From NCBI GenBank assembly GCA_937892255.1, contig CALAUL010000089.1, forward strand, positions 1-39,658: a stretch of 39,658 nt of DNA, written 5' to 3'. Under the pieces are notes generated by a model. That model had not been told where the DNA came from. It saw only the letters and a list, made by a program, of their open reading frames with translations, and searched no databases. This DNA is from an uncultured Bacteroidales bacterium (GTDB lineage: Bacteria; Bacteroidota; Bacteroidia; Bacteroidales; Marinilabiliaceae). The position numbers and the translations under genes were made by a program. Of this stretch, positions 15,438 through 23,480 are shown piece by piece (position 1 is the first letter of the stretch; the number at the start of each line of letters is the position of its first letter).

Positions 15438-16745
15438 CTATTCTATAAGTTCGCCGACTAGGTCATACTCCTCCGCCATGGTAATCTTAACGTCATAAAA
15501 GCCTCCTATCTCCAATTCTTTATCCGTCTCAATTACAACTTCCGGATCTACTTCCGGCGAGTCATATTCACTTCGTCCTACATACACGTCTCCCTCTTCT
15601 CTGTCTATTATGACTCTAATGACTTGTCCTACTTTGGTCTGATTTATCTCTGTGCTTATTCCGCTTTGCAACTCCATTATCATGTTTGCTCTGCGCTGCT
15701 TTTCCTCTTCCGGTATGTCATCTTTGTAGTGACGCCAACTATATGTATCTTCTTCGTGAGAATAAGGAAAGACGCCCAATCTTTCAAAACGCATCTCTCG
15801 CACAAAGTCCATCATCTCCTCAAAGTCCTCTTCAGTCTCTCCCGGATGACCTGTTATCAGTGTTGTACGAATATGTATGCCGGGCACTTTGCTACGTATC
15901 TCATTCAACAATGCTTTTGCTTCGGCCTTTGTCGTCTTACGCAACATTTTCTTCAACATACTATCCGATGCATGTTGCAAAGCTAAATCTAAATATGAAC
16001 ACACCTTCGGATTCTCCGCCATAACACGCAAGATATCATAAGGAAACTCCGTCGGATATGCATAATGAAGTCGTACCCACTCTATACCTTCTATCTCCGT
16101 AAGACGTTGTGTCAGTTCTGCCAATCGGCTCTCTCCGTAATTATCCAACCCGTACGACGACAAATCCTGCGCTATGACTTGTAATTCCTTGACTCCCTTA
16201 TCTCTCAACATCTGAGCCTCTGAGATAATATCCTCCATATCACGGCTCTTATAACGTCCAGTGATAAGCGGAATAGCACAATACGAACACATTCTATTGC
16301 ATCCTTCCGAAATCTTCAAATATGCATAGTGTTTTGGTGTGGTGAGCACTCTGTCATTACAAATGCATTTACCCCGCTCAAGTTTTAGCTCATCGACAAT
16401 CCCTTCCCAATCGTATTTGCCATAAAACTTATCCACTTCAGGAATAGCCTCTTTCAACTCTTCCGGATAACGTTGCGAAAGACAACCCATGACATACAAA
16501 CGCTTCACTCGTCCTTCTTTCTTAGCCTCCGCAAACTGCAATATGGTATCTATCGACTCCTCTTTGGCATCGCCAATAAAACCACACGTATTTATTATTA
16601 CAACCTCTCCTTTTGGCTCCGATGAGTCATGTACCACCTCTATGCCATGAACTCTCAATTGCGCCATCAGTTTCTCGCTGTCAACAAGGTTCTTCGAACA
16701 CCCCAACGAGACGACATCTATTCTCTTTATCTTTCGTGGCTTCAT
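15438..16745 (-). CDS. rimO: Ribosomal protein S12 methylthiotransferase RimO
   Basis: A 435-residue radical-SAM enzyme that adds a methylthio group to the conserved Asp of ribosomal protein S12. The N-terminal UPF0004 domain supplies Cys16, Cys54 and Cys88 for one [4Fe-4S] cluster. The radical-SAM CxxxCxxC is CNRMCSYC (Cys149, Cys153, Cys156) for the second cluster. The C-terminal TRAM-like segment (…VGQVIRVIIDREEGDVYVGRSEYDSPEVD…) matches RimO rather than MiaB. It starts 2 nt after ftsY, an arrangement often seen in Bacteroidetes. Confidence 0.96.
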   Translation of the reverse strand: MKPRKIKRIDVVSLGCSKNLVDSEKLMAQLRVHGIEVVHDSSEPKGEVVIINTCGFIGDAKEESIDTILQFAEAKKEGRVKRLYVMGCLSQRYPEELKEAIPEVDKFYGKYDWEGIVDELKLERGKCICNDRVLTTPKHYAYLKISEGCNRMCSYCAIPLITGRYKSRDMEDIISEAQMLRDKGVKELQVIAQDLSSYGLDNYGESRLAELTQRLTEIEGIEWVRLHYAYPTEFPYDILRVMAENPKVCSYLDLALQHASDSMLKKMLRKTTKAEAKALLNEIRSKVPGIHIRTTLITGHPGETEEDFEEMMDFVREMRFERLGVFPYSHEEDTYSWRHYKDDIPEEEKQRRANMIMELQSGISTEINQTKVGQVIRVIIDREEGDVYVGRSEYDSPEVDPEVVIETDKELEIGGFYDVKITMAEEYDLVGELIE

Positions 16746-16747
16746 AT

Positions 16748-17698
16748 CTAACTGAACAGCGAGTCAACAAACGCCTTCTTGTCAAACAGTTGCAAATCTT
16801 CTATTCCTTCACCTATTCCTATGTACTTCACAGGTATATTTAACTGATCCGACACTCCTATCACTACTCCGCCTTTAGCTGTTCCGTCCAATTTCGTTAT
16901 GGCCAAAGCCGTAACCTCTGTTGCTTTTGAGAACTGTTTCGCTTGTTCAAAAGCATTTTGACCTGTTGAACCGTCCAATACCAAAAGAACCTCGTTAGGT
17001 GCTCCCGGAACAACCTTCTGCATAACGTTCTTTATCTTCGAAAGTTCGTTCATAAGGTTTATCTTATTATGCAAACGCCCTGCTGTATCTATTATTACGA
17101 CATCTGCGCCTTGAGCTTTTGCTGATGAGAGTGTGTCAAACGCCACCGATGCAGGATCTGAACCCATCTGCTGTTTCACTATTGGAACATTGACTCTCTC
17201 CGCCCATACACATAGCTGTTCAATAGCCGCAGCACGGAATGTATCTGCCGCACCCAAAACAACTTTCTTGCCGGCTTTGGTGAAACGATATGCCAACTTG
17301 CCTATCGTCGTTGTTTTTCCAACACCATTGACACCTACTACCATTATAACATACGGCAGACCATTATTCGGAATATCAATATCCTCCACCGAACTCTTCT
17401 CGTTTTCTGCCAACAAGGCAGCTATCTCCTCGCGCAATATGATATTCAACTCATCAGTTCCCTGATACTTGTCGCGCTGTACTCTTTGCTGTATGCGATC
17501 TATTATCTTCAACGTGGTATCAACACCGACATCCGAAGTAATGAGTATCTCCTCCAACTCATCTAAGACATCTTCATCAACCTTGCCTTTGCCTCCCAAT
17601 AAACGTCCTAATTTTTTAAATAGACTCTCTTTTGTCTTAAACAAACCTTTATCAAGGCTATCTTTCTTCTCTTTGTTGAAAAATCCAAACAATCCCAT
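16748..17698 (-). CDS. ftsY: FtsY, SRP receptor GTPase
   Basis: Membrane-associated receptor that docks the signal recognition particle carrying a nascent membrane protein. The 316 residues hold an N domain (about 20-100) and an SRP-type G domain with GVNGVGKTTT (P-loop, 122-131), DTFRAAA (152-158), DTAGR (204-208) and TKLDGTAKGG. The acidic A domain found in E. coli is absent; a short basic N-terminus (MGLFGFFNKEKK…) replaces it, as usual for this phylum. Upstream lies the large gene-free region; rpmB-rpmG, a common neighbour in related genomes, is not here. Confidence 0.97.
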   Translation of the reverse strand: MGLFGFFNKEKKDSLDKGLFKTKESLFKKLGRLLGGKGKVDEDVLDELEEILITSDVGVDTTLKIIDRIQQRVQRDKYQGTDELNIILREEIAALLAENEKSSVEDIDIPNNGLPYVIMVVGVNGVGKTTTIGKLAYRFTKAGKKVVLGAADTFRAAAIEQLCVWAERVNVPIVKQQMGSDPASVAFDTLSSAKAQGADVVIIDTAGRLHNKINLMNELSKIKNVMQKVVPGAPNEVLLVLDGSTGQNAFEQAKQFSKATEVTALAITKLDGTAKGGVVIGVSDQLNIPVKYIGIGEGIEDLQLFDKKAFVDSLFS

Positions 17699-17906
17699 AT
17701 TTTCTATAATTGCTCTATTTATTTTCTGCGAAAATAATCATTTTTTATTTCATTCTCACTGCTTTAATATTCTTTGTCTAAAAAATAGACAATTTTCAGA
17801 AAATAACAACATCTTTTCTCTTTATCAGCCTGCTCGGCCTCACATTAGTTCTATGCTACTTGCCTACTCTTTATCAACTCTTTCTCCGCTGTAGATCTGT
17901 TGTAGG

Positions 17907-17954
17907 TTCGCTATGTGTTCGACTTTTTGCAATAAATATCGAATGCATAGCGAA
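17907..17954. repeat. Long imperfect inverted repeat
   Basis: TTCGCTATGTGTTCGA (17907-17922) and TCGAATGCATAGCGAA (17939-17954) pair at 14 of 16 positions, with a 16-nt AT-rich loop. There is no T run after it, so it is not an obvious terminator; it could be a structured RNA element, a protein site or a remnant of a mobile element. Confidence 0.6.
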
Positions 17955-18015
17955 GGATAAACAAAGCAAAAACGAAGGAATATCGAAAGATTCACATCTT
18001 TTTATGCTCGGGAGA

Positions 18016-18034
18016 GACACACCGAGGGCGTGTC
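18016..18034. repeat. Short hairpin GACACACC/GGCGTGTC
   Basis: GACACACC (18016-18023) and GGCGTGTC (18027-18034) pair at 7 of 8 positions around a GAG loop. The sequence that follows is TTATAGG, so termination is weak if it happens at all. Confidence 0.4.
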
Positions 18035-18105
18035 TTATAGGTCGGAATTAATCTTGTTCTCTGCCCTCATCATCTATCAAAACTCATATACATACATATA
18101 ATTGT

Positions 18106-18571
18106 GTTAAGTAAGTTAAGATGGTTAAGACTTGAACTGATGTATGGGCGAAAAAATTCTCAATCGTGATAAAAAAAACATTTTTTCATGAATGAGATAA
18201 AATAAGCCCTAAAAACAGCAGTAATCTCTCCACATTAACATTATTAACTTTCTTAACACGTTAATTTCAGTAATATCTACCCCCATTTTTATACCCATAA
18301 TGAGGGCGTCAGCTCTCATCTACAGAGCATAAAGTGTTAGTATATCAGTTAGTTACATATTCTATAGATGCTATTATGTAAGACATAATATTGTAGAAAG
18401 GATATTATTTAGTATATCGCGTGCGATAGATACTGTAGTTTTAACACATTTTCGAACATAATATGTACGACAGATTACAGCCTATATGGAGAGATTAATT
18501 GAGTTAAGAAAGTTAAGATTTGCATAATGTGTTAATATACAACTATTAACGCCTTAACTCTATAGTATATC
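18106..18571. repeat. Phased GTTAAG repeats in both orientations
   Basis: On the plus strand GTTAAG starts at 18106, 18115 and 18124, exactly 9 nt apart, and again at 18503 and 18512, also 9 nt apart. On the minus strand GTTAA(G/T) words lie at 18234-18239, 18243-18248 and 18252-18257, again 9 nt apart, and at 18545-18558, 8 nt apart. TAGTATATC occurs at 18338, 18410 and 18563. The two main orientations make a large palindrome-like arrangement. The regular 9-nt phasing suggests an iterated binding site, or a decayed repeat; what binds is unknown. Confidence 0.6.
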
Positions 18572-18731
18572 AGTAAAAAAAAACTTGTATTTAAGATCAT
18601 AAGTTCAACCTACGCCATTACAATTTGGCGAATTCACGTTAGCTTTATATTAATTTATTGGGTTATATTTCCTTGTTGATGGTTCTTATCCAAAAACCTT
18701 ATCAAATAGGTTGGGCAAGTTGTTTTAGAGT

Positions 18732-18768
18732 AAAAAAAGACTTATCGACATCGCGTCGACAAGTCTTT
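18732..18768 (-). terminator. Terminator of the rpsF-rpsR-rplI operon
   Basis: On the minus strand AAAGACTT and AAGTCTTT (18736-18768) close a stem that continues, after one mismatch, with TCGAC/GTCGA, and is followed by TTTTTTTA. It lies 41 nt after the rplI stop. Confidence 0.9.
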
Positions 18769-18772
18769 ATAT

Positions 18773-18806
18773 TGTGTTTGAAAAAATATCCTGTGTTTGA
18801 AAAAAT
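18773..18806. repeat. 15-bp direct repeat after rplI
   Basis: TGTGTTTGAAAAAAT occurs at 18773-18787 and 18792-18806, between the rplI stop and its terminator. It looks like a small local duplication. Confidence 0.7.
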
Positions 18807-18808
18807 GA

Positions 18809-19255
18809 TTATTCGGCTACCACATCGAATGTGATATCAACCTTTACCTCACGATGAAGTTTAATAGTAGCAGAATAGCTGCCAAGATCTTTGATTGCCT
18901 CATCTTTGATAAGGATAATCTTACGATCGATATCAAAGCCTGCATTTTTAAGAGCCTCAGCAATCTGAATAGTATTAACCGAACCAAAGATCTTACCTGT
19001 AGTACTTGCCTTAGCACCGATAGTAAGGTTAAGACCCTCCATCTTAGCTGCAAGCTCAACAGCATCTTGCTTAATCTTCTCAAGCTTATGAGCGCGCTGC
19101 TTCATGTTCTCAGCAAGCACTTTCTTAGCTGAAGGAGTTGCCAAAACAGCAATACCCTGTGGAATAAGATAGTTACGACCATATCCTGGCTTAACATCGA
19201 TAATCTCATCCTTGTGGCCCAACTTCGCCACGTCTGTCTTCAATATTACTTCCAT
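18809..19255 (-). CDS. rplI: 50S ribosomal protein L9
   Basis: A 148-residue large-subunit protein with the L9 N-domain (MEVILKTDVAKLGHKDEIIDVKPGYGRNYLIPQ-type start, with conserved GYGRNYLIP at about 24-32), a long connecting helix, and the C-terminal RNA-binding domain (…FGSVNTIQIAEAL…). It is the third gene of the rpsF-rpsR-rplI operon, 20 nt after rpsR. Confidence 0.98.
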   Translation of the reverse strand: MEVILKTDVAKLGHKDEIIDVKPGYGRNYLIPQGIAVLATPSAKKVLAENMKQRAHKLEKIKQDAVELAAKMEGLNLTIGAKASTTGKIFGSVNTIQIAEALKNAGFDIDRKIILIKDEAIKDLGSYSATIKLHREVKVDITFDVVAE

Positions 19256-19275
19256 TGTAATTCCTCCTTCTTTAA

Positions 19276-19545
19276 TTATTTCATCAAATCGGTTACATAT
19301 GGAAGCAATGCCAAATGACGTGCTCTCTTAACCGCCTTAGCTACCTTACGCTGGAACTTGAGTGATGTACCTGTAATACGACGTGGCAATATCTTACCCT
19401 GCTCGTTAAGGAACTTCTTCAAGAACTCAGGGTTCTTGTAGTCTACATACTTAATACCGCTCTTCTTAAAACGGCAATACTTCTTCTTCTTAATCTCCAC
19501 TGTTGGAGGAGTAAGATACCTGATTTCTGATGGAGTCTGTGACAT
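19276..19545 (-). CDS. rpsR: 30S ribosomal protein S18
   Basis: An 89-residue small-subunit protein that binds 16S rRNA together with S6. The KKYCRFKKSGIKYVDYKN core, the LPRRITG turn and the RARHLALLPY C-terminal motif are complete. It lies between rpsF (3-nt gap) and rplI, the standard order. Confidence 0.98.
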   Translation of the reverse strand: MSQTPSEIRYLTPPTVEIKKKKYCRFKKSGIKYVDYKNPEFLKKFLNEQGKILPRRITGTSLKFQRKVAKAVKRARHLALLPYVTDLMK

Positions 19546-19548
19546 AGC

Positions 19549-19899
19549 TTAATTCTCCTTTGCTTCTGGTTTAACTGCGTTTCTTCTTGTCTCACTGTAC
19601 TTAACGGCATACTTCTCCATCTTGAATGTCAAGAATCGAAGCAAACGCTCGTCGCGACGATAAGCAGTCTCCAACTTATCTATAAAAGATGGTTCTGCTT
19701 TGAATTCAAACAAGTTATAAAAACCTGTTGTCTTCTTCTGAATAGGGTAAGCCAACTTACGTAAGCCCCACGCCTCTTCGTTTACCATCTCGCCTCCATT
19801 TTCAAGAATAAGATCCTTGAACTTTTTTACCGCTTCCTTCATCTGATCATCAGACAAAACGGGAGTCAAAATGAAAACGGTTTCATACTGGTTCAACAT
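19549..19899 (-). CDS. rpsF: 30S ribosomal protein S6
   Basis: A 116-residue small-subunit protein, partner of S18. The start at 19899 (MLNQYETVFILTPVL) is the conserved S6 N-terminus; an in-frame ATG further upstream would cross the promoter. The YETVFILTP strand, the WGLRKLAYPIQKKTTGFYNLFEF core and the RRDERLLRFL segment are all present. It is the first gene of the operon. No L9/S18-binding leader structure is evident in the ~30-nt leader. Confidence 0.97.
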   Translation of the reverse strand: MLNQYETVFILTPVLSDDQMKEAVKKFKDLILENGGEMVNEEAWGLRKLAYPIQKKTTGFYNLFEFKAEPSFIDKLETAYRRDERLLRFLTFKMEKYAVKYSETRRNAVKPEAKEN

Positions 19900-19933
19900 A
19901 CGTTTATCTTTTAAATTGTTTATAAATCGGGCG

Positions 19934-19941
19934 CAAATATA
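19934..19941 (-). promoter_or_regulatory. -7 element of the rpsF operon
   Basis: The minus strand reads TATATTTG, matching TAnnTTTG, 34 nt before the rpsF ATG. TTTG at 19961-19958 is upstream at a slightly short spacing of 16 nt. Confidence 0.65.
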
Positions 19942-19974
19942 GAACTTTTTTTTTTGCCAAACAACTATTCCCAC

Positions 19975-20337
19975 TCCTATTTACACCTTAAGACGTTAAA
20001 TGTTCATAATTTTCACCCTCATAACTACCTCTAATTCCTAATTGTTCACTCCTAATTGCCAATCCATAATTCCTAATTGAAAACAACTCCTAATAGAACC
20101 TGTTCCCAATTATTTTTTTTACTATACTCTCGACATTTTGGCTAAAAGACGAATGTTTGACATATCGTCACAATGGACTCACCATACCAACAACATATCA
20201 ACAACTTCTCAACACCACCACTTCATTCCTCTATCACAACACATCATCATACCTCTAACTGTCTAAATATCAATTCTATCAAACAAACATACATTCTCAC
20301 AAACAAAAATATCACATATTTAGCCCTATATTTAATA
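19975..20337. other. Intergenic region with no gene
   Basis: AT-rich, low-complexity DNA between the divergent rpsF operon and the hypothetical gene at 20352. Apart from the CCTAATTG repeats and the promoter elements listed separately, I see nothing in it. Confidence 0.6.
20032..20096. repeat. Degenerate CCTAATTG repeats
   Basis: The word TAATTCCTAATTG occurs at 20032-20044 and 20067-20079, with close relatives CTCCTAATTG at 20049-20058 and CTCCTAATAG at 20087-20096. I recall AATTAGGA-type repeats between genes in other Bacteroidetes; the role is unknown. Confidence 0.65.
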
Positions 20338-20345
20338 TATCTTTG
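20338..20345 (+). promoter_or_regulatory. -7 element of the hypothetical gene
   Basis: TATCTTTG matches TAnnTTTG and ends 6 nt before the ATG at 20352, so transcription would start at or within a few bases of the start codon. No -33 TTTG is clear. Confidence 0.5.
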
Positions 20346-20351
20346 CCATCG

Positions 20352-20891
20352 ATGATTTACCACTTCAACAACAACAGCATCCTTATCGACTCCCTACGTC
20401 GCAAATGGAGAAAAAGCAAACAGTATACCGTACGTGTGACCAACTCCGGAACTGTCTGCGTGATACGTATGCCTCTACATAAAGACACTAAGACAGAGGC
20501 TCAACTCAAATGCAGAGAGCGTTTCACTAAAGCTCAAAGCCTTATGCTTGAGGCTATTAAGAACAAAAAGAGATTGCACTTCTTCCAAAAGAGAAGATTA
20601 CGCCTTAATTACAAAACGCTCAGAGGGTGCATGCTATCATACTATATCGACCAACTCATCTCTCAAGAAAAACACGAGATGCAAAATGCCATTGCCAAAA
20701 AGATGACATCTGCTCTTTCTTCTGTAGAGACTTATACTTGTAAGCACCTCTCATTTGATAGCTCTTGCTCTCCTGACAACGAAACATCTTACACCAAACA
20801 AACTCATTCTAATACACTATCATTCAACTCTTCACAACATCTCAATAACACAGATACCACACCGCACCACGACAACTCCGACGACGGATAA
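20352..20891 (+). CDS. Hypothetical basic protein with Ser/Thr/His-rich tail
   Basis: A 179-residue protein I do not recognise. Residues 1-125 are strongly basic (RRKWRKSK; KNKKRLHFFQKRRLRLNYK) and the segment RMPLHKDTKTEAQLKCRERF resembles a conserved stretch (T-E-A-Q-x-x-x-R-x-x-F) of small Bacteroidetes hypothetical proteins. The last ~55 residues are a Ser/Thr/Asn/His-rich low-complexity tail ending HHDNSDDG. There is no signal peptide or membrane segment, so nucleic-acid binding is possible. The ATG at 20352 is preferred to that at 20343, which lies within the -7 element. It stands alone, 231 nt before the DUF4268 gene. Confidence 0.6.
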   Translation: MIYHFNNNSILIDSLRRKWRKSKQYTVRVTNSGTVCVIRMPLHKDTKTEAQLKCRERFTKAQSLMLEAIKNKKRLHFFQKRRLRLNYKTLRGCMLSYYIDQLISQEKHEMQNAIAKKMTSALSSVETYTCKHLSFDSSCSPDNETSYTKQTHSNTLSFNSSQHLNNTDTTPHHDNSDDG

Positions 20892-21090
20892 ATACCCACT
20901 CCTACACTTTGTATCTGCAGAAAACGTTTTGCACCTAAGTCATACAACGTGTATATAACTCCTACCCAATTACACCATATCTTCTCAAACAACAACAAAT
21001 CAAACTCTTGCAACACATCGCAAGTCGGTATTTTATACCCTAAAGCAAACATTATCGCTCCATATCGTATACTATATCGTATATTCTATG

Positions 21091-21098
21091 TATATTTG
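21091..21098 (+). promoter_or_regulatory. -7 element of the DUF4268-trk operon
   Basis: TATATTTG matches TAnnTTTG, 24 nt before the ATG at 21123. Just upstream is a short tandem of TATCGTATA-like words (21064-21090). Confidence 0.6.
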
Positions 21099-21122
21099 TT
21101 GTTGATAAATTAAGAACACAAC

Positions 21123-21578
21123 ATGTTTTCAAAGCAAGAGATGAAAGATTTAAGTCTTGCCTTCTGGCATAAGCTCGAAAGCAAGACACGACGATTACCC
21201 GGACAAAACGGACGCGCCAAAGTATGGATTGCCACTCGTACAGGCATTCCACACTTAGACCTACGTTTCGATGTCAACAGACAACATTGTATCGTCGCAT
21301 TGGAAATACGAAATATGGGCTCCGAAAGCAGTACCGCTCTTTGGGAAAAACTCCTCAGCTGCAAATCTCTCTTCGAAGAGACATACGGCGATACTCTTAT
21401 ATGGGACGAAGCATACCAAAAAGAAGCTGGTGATATTGTTTACAGGGTTTACAAAGAGAGAGATGGTGATATTTACCGTCAGGAGTTGTGGCCTGACATG
21501 ATTTATTTTCTTATCGACAACATGTTAAAGATGGAGAAGGCTTTTCTCGAGGTTCAAGATTTTCTCCGTCTATTTTAA
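21123..21578 (+). CDS. DUF4268-family protein
   Basis: A 151-residue soluble protein. The pattern FWHKLES…W…TGIPHLDLRFDVNRQHCIVALEIR resembles DUF4268, a domain that occurs alone or at the C-terminus of restriction-like and nuclease-like proteins. The strand IVALEI and an acidic HLDLRFD fit the central sheet of a nuclease-like fold but no catalytic set is certain. It lies 19 nt before trkH on the same strand, so it is expressed with a potassium transporter, a pairing that does not explain its job. Confidence 0.72.
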   Translation: MFSKQEMKDLSLAFWHKLESKTRRLPGQNGRAKVWIATRTGIPHLDLRFDVNRQHCIVALEIRNMGSESSTALWEKLLSCKSLFEETYGDTLIWDEAYQKEAGDIVYRVYKERDGDIYRQELWPDMIYFLIDNMLKMEKAFLEVQDFLRLF

Positions 21579-21597
21579 AAACTCACCCTATTAGGCC

Positions 21598-23466
21598 ATG
21601 TTATTCAAAGAGTTGATACAAAAATTCATCCTCAAAGCAAAAGATCTGCACGACAAGTCAATTCATACGTTTAGACATTATCGTTATGAGTTGTTTTTGC
21701 TGATGCAACATGTCGGCAATTGGTATCGCAATAGCATTGACACTCTGACGGTGCTGTTAAGTTTGTTTTGTATTGGCAATATAATTTGGCAAGTAGGTTT
21801 CGAATCATCAACAGAAAATATTCAGTGGTTGTTAAATGCCAATATATACGCCATTGTAGCCTTTGCTGTAATACAAGTCTTGTACCTACTTACGTATTAT
21901 CGTTCTTCACACAAGGCTCCGATATCCGAACTAATATACGCCGTTCTCACTTGGATATATTTATGGTTTCTGACTTCTGATAGTGCTCCCTATCAAGAAA
22001 TCACACGTCACCGTTTTTTCATCACAACCGTTGTTGGCATTCTCTCGGTCTACGAGGTGTCCAAACTTGGAATTTCGGTGTTAAGCAAAAAGATAAGTCC
22101 TTTAGCTATTTTTGCATTGAGTTTTGTTTTTATAATCGGCATAGGCACAGGTTTATTGCTGATGCCCAGATGTAGTTTTGAAGGTCTGACATTTTTAGAA
22201 GCTTTATTCACATCGACATCTGCAGTATGTGTTTCGGGTCTATCTATTCTTAACATTGCTGAGACCCTCACTCCTTTTGGTCAAACCATCATTCTGCTAC
22301 TGATTCAAGTCGGAGGCATAGGCATTATGACTTTCACATGTTTCTTTGCATTATCCGTAACCGGCAAGACCTCTTTCCAACACAGAATTGTCATAAAGGA
22401 ACTTATAAGTGCTGAAAGTGTAACAGATATTTTTACTACTCTCAAACGCATTATCGTTGTCACTCTTTGTATAGAGTCGATAAGTGCATGGATAATATTC
22501 GAACAACTCACAAGTCACCCTTCTCACATGGAGGTGTCGTTGCAAACTATGTTTACAGCAGTTTTTCATGCTATATCAGCCTTTTGCAATGCCGGTTTTT
22601 CTAATCTATCCTTAGGACTTAGCGAGCCCATATTGGCAAACAACAGACCTCTGATTTGGGTTATTTGTCTGACGGTATTCCTCGGAGGTGCGGGTTTCCC
22701 CATACAATCGAGCGTCATAGACTGGACAAAACATCACATCAAGAAAATATATTATCGTTTGACATCAAAAAAAGATAAACATATTTTTCAGTCGCGTCTC
22801 ATTAATGCCAATATACGCATCATCTTCCTAACACACTTACTATTATTACTATCTGGTGTTGTACTTTTCTTCATAACCGAATACAACAACAAAGCATCAG
22901 ACAGTTCGATTTTCTCTTCCCTTACCGATGCCTTAGTGATATCCACCATGACACGTACTGCTGGATTTAACACTGTCGATTTATGCGGACTCATGCCTTT
23001 AACATTGCTTTTTGCCACTATTTTTATGTGGATAGGCTGTGCACCTCTCTCTACAGGCGGAGGAATAAAGACTAGTACTTTTGCTCTGGCAGTTCTCAAT
23101 CTCAAAAGAATACTATGCCGATGTGACAACATTGAGATATACAATCGTCGTGTATCGCCTCAGTCCATCGACAAAGCTTTTGCCGTGATATTCCTCTCTC
23201 TCATGTTTATCGCAACAACGACAATAGCTCTTAAAATATGCGAACCACACCTACCTCTGAATAAACTCTTCTTTGAATCGGTATCTGCCATTTGTACTTC
23301 GGGAATGACATTAAACATAACACCACAATTATCTTCCATATCTCATGTAATATTAATAATAGCCATGTTTGTAGGCAGAATTGGAATATTATCCTTCCTT
23401 ATAATGTTTATTTCGCCCGCTGAAAAGCAACATTACAAATACCCTTACGAAAACATAATGATATAA
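21598..23466 (+). CDS. trkH: TrkH/KtrB-type potassium transporter, membrane subunit
   Basis: A 622-residue inner-membrane K+ channel-like subunit. An extra N-terminal membrane part (about 45-165) precedes the four pore repeats. The selectivity glycines are in VSGLS (213-215), NAGF (331-334), TAGF (454-457) and TSGM (567-570). The intramembrane-loop type sequence after the third pore (WIGCAPLSTGGGIKTSTFA, 478-496) is also typical of the family. The following gene encodes its RCK-type regulatory partner, 14 nt away, so both make one Trk/Ktr complex. It imports K+ and is gated by nucleotide binding to the partner. Confidence 0.95.
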   Translation: MLFKELIQKFILKAKDLHDKSIHTFRHYRYELFLLMQHVGNWYRNSIDTLTVLLSLFCIGNIIWQVGFESSTENIQWLLNANIYAIVAFAVIQVLYLLTYYRSSHKAPISELIYAVLTWIYLWFLTSDSAPYQEITRHRFFITTVVGILSVYEVSKLGISVLSKKISPLAIFALSFVFIIGIGTGLLLMPRCSFEGLTFLEALFTSTSAVCVSGLSILNIAETLTPFGQTIILLLIQVGGIGIMTFTCFFALSVTGKTSFQHRIVIKELISAESVTDIFTTLKRIIVVTLCIESISAWIIFEQLTSHPSHMEVSLQTMFTAVFHAISAFCNAGFSNLSLGLSEPILANNRPLIWVICLTVFLGGAGFPIQSSVIDWTKHHIKKIYYRLTSKKDKHIFQSRLINANIRIIFLTHLLLLLSGVVLFFITEYNNKASDSSIFSSLTDALVISTMTRTAGFNTVDLCGLMPLTLLFATIFMWIGCAPLSTGGGIKTSTFALAVLNLKRILCRCDNIEIYNRRVSPQSIDKAFAVIFLSLMFIATTTIALKICEPHLPLNKLFFESVSAICTSGMTLNITPQLSSISHVILIIAMFVGRIGILSFLIMFISPAEKQHYKYPYENIMI

Positions 23467-23480
23467 AAGCAATATAGAAT

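Larger units (their letters stand above)
17699..18808. other. 1.1-kb gene-free region rich in repeats and hairpins
   Basis: No credible gene is present on either strand between ftsY and the rplI terminator. The region contains an imperfect 16-bp hairpin (17907-17954), a smaller hairpin (18016-18034), four groups of GTTAAG/GTTAAT words in both orientations (18106-18558), three TAGTATATC copies, and the inverted decamer-like word GGAGAGATTA (near 18487 on plus, near 18224 on minus). There is no cluster of DnaA boxes: only TTATCCAAA near 18688 and TTATCAAAT near 18701 come close. The right end holds the rplI terminator. Confidence 0.7.

Noticed and set aside
17699..18808. Chromosomal replication origin
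   Set aside because: No cluster of DnaA boxes; only two weak partial matches (near 18688 and 18701). No dnaA or similar neighbour. GC skew could not be computed here.
17699..18808. tmRNA, RNase P RNA or SRP RNA in the gene-free region
   Set aside because: None of the conserved cores of these RNAs could be recognised on either strand.
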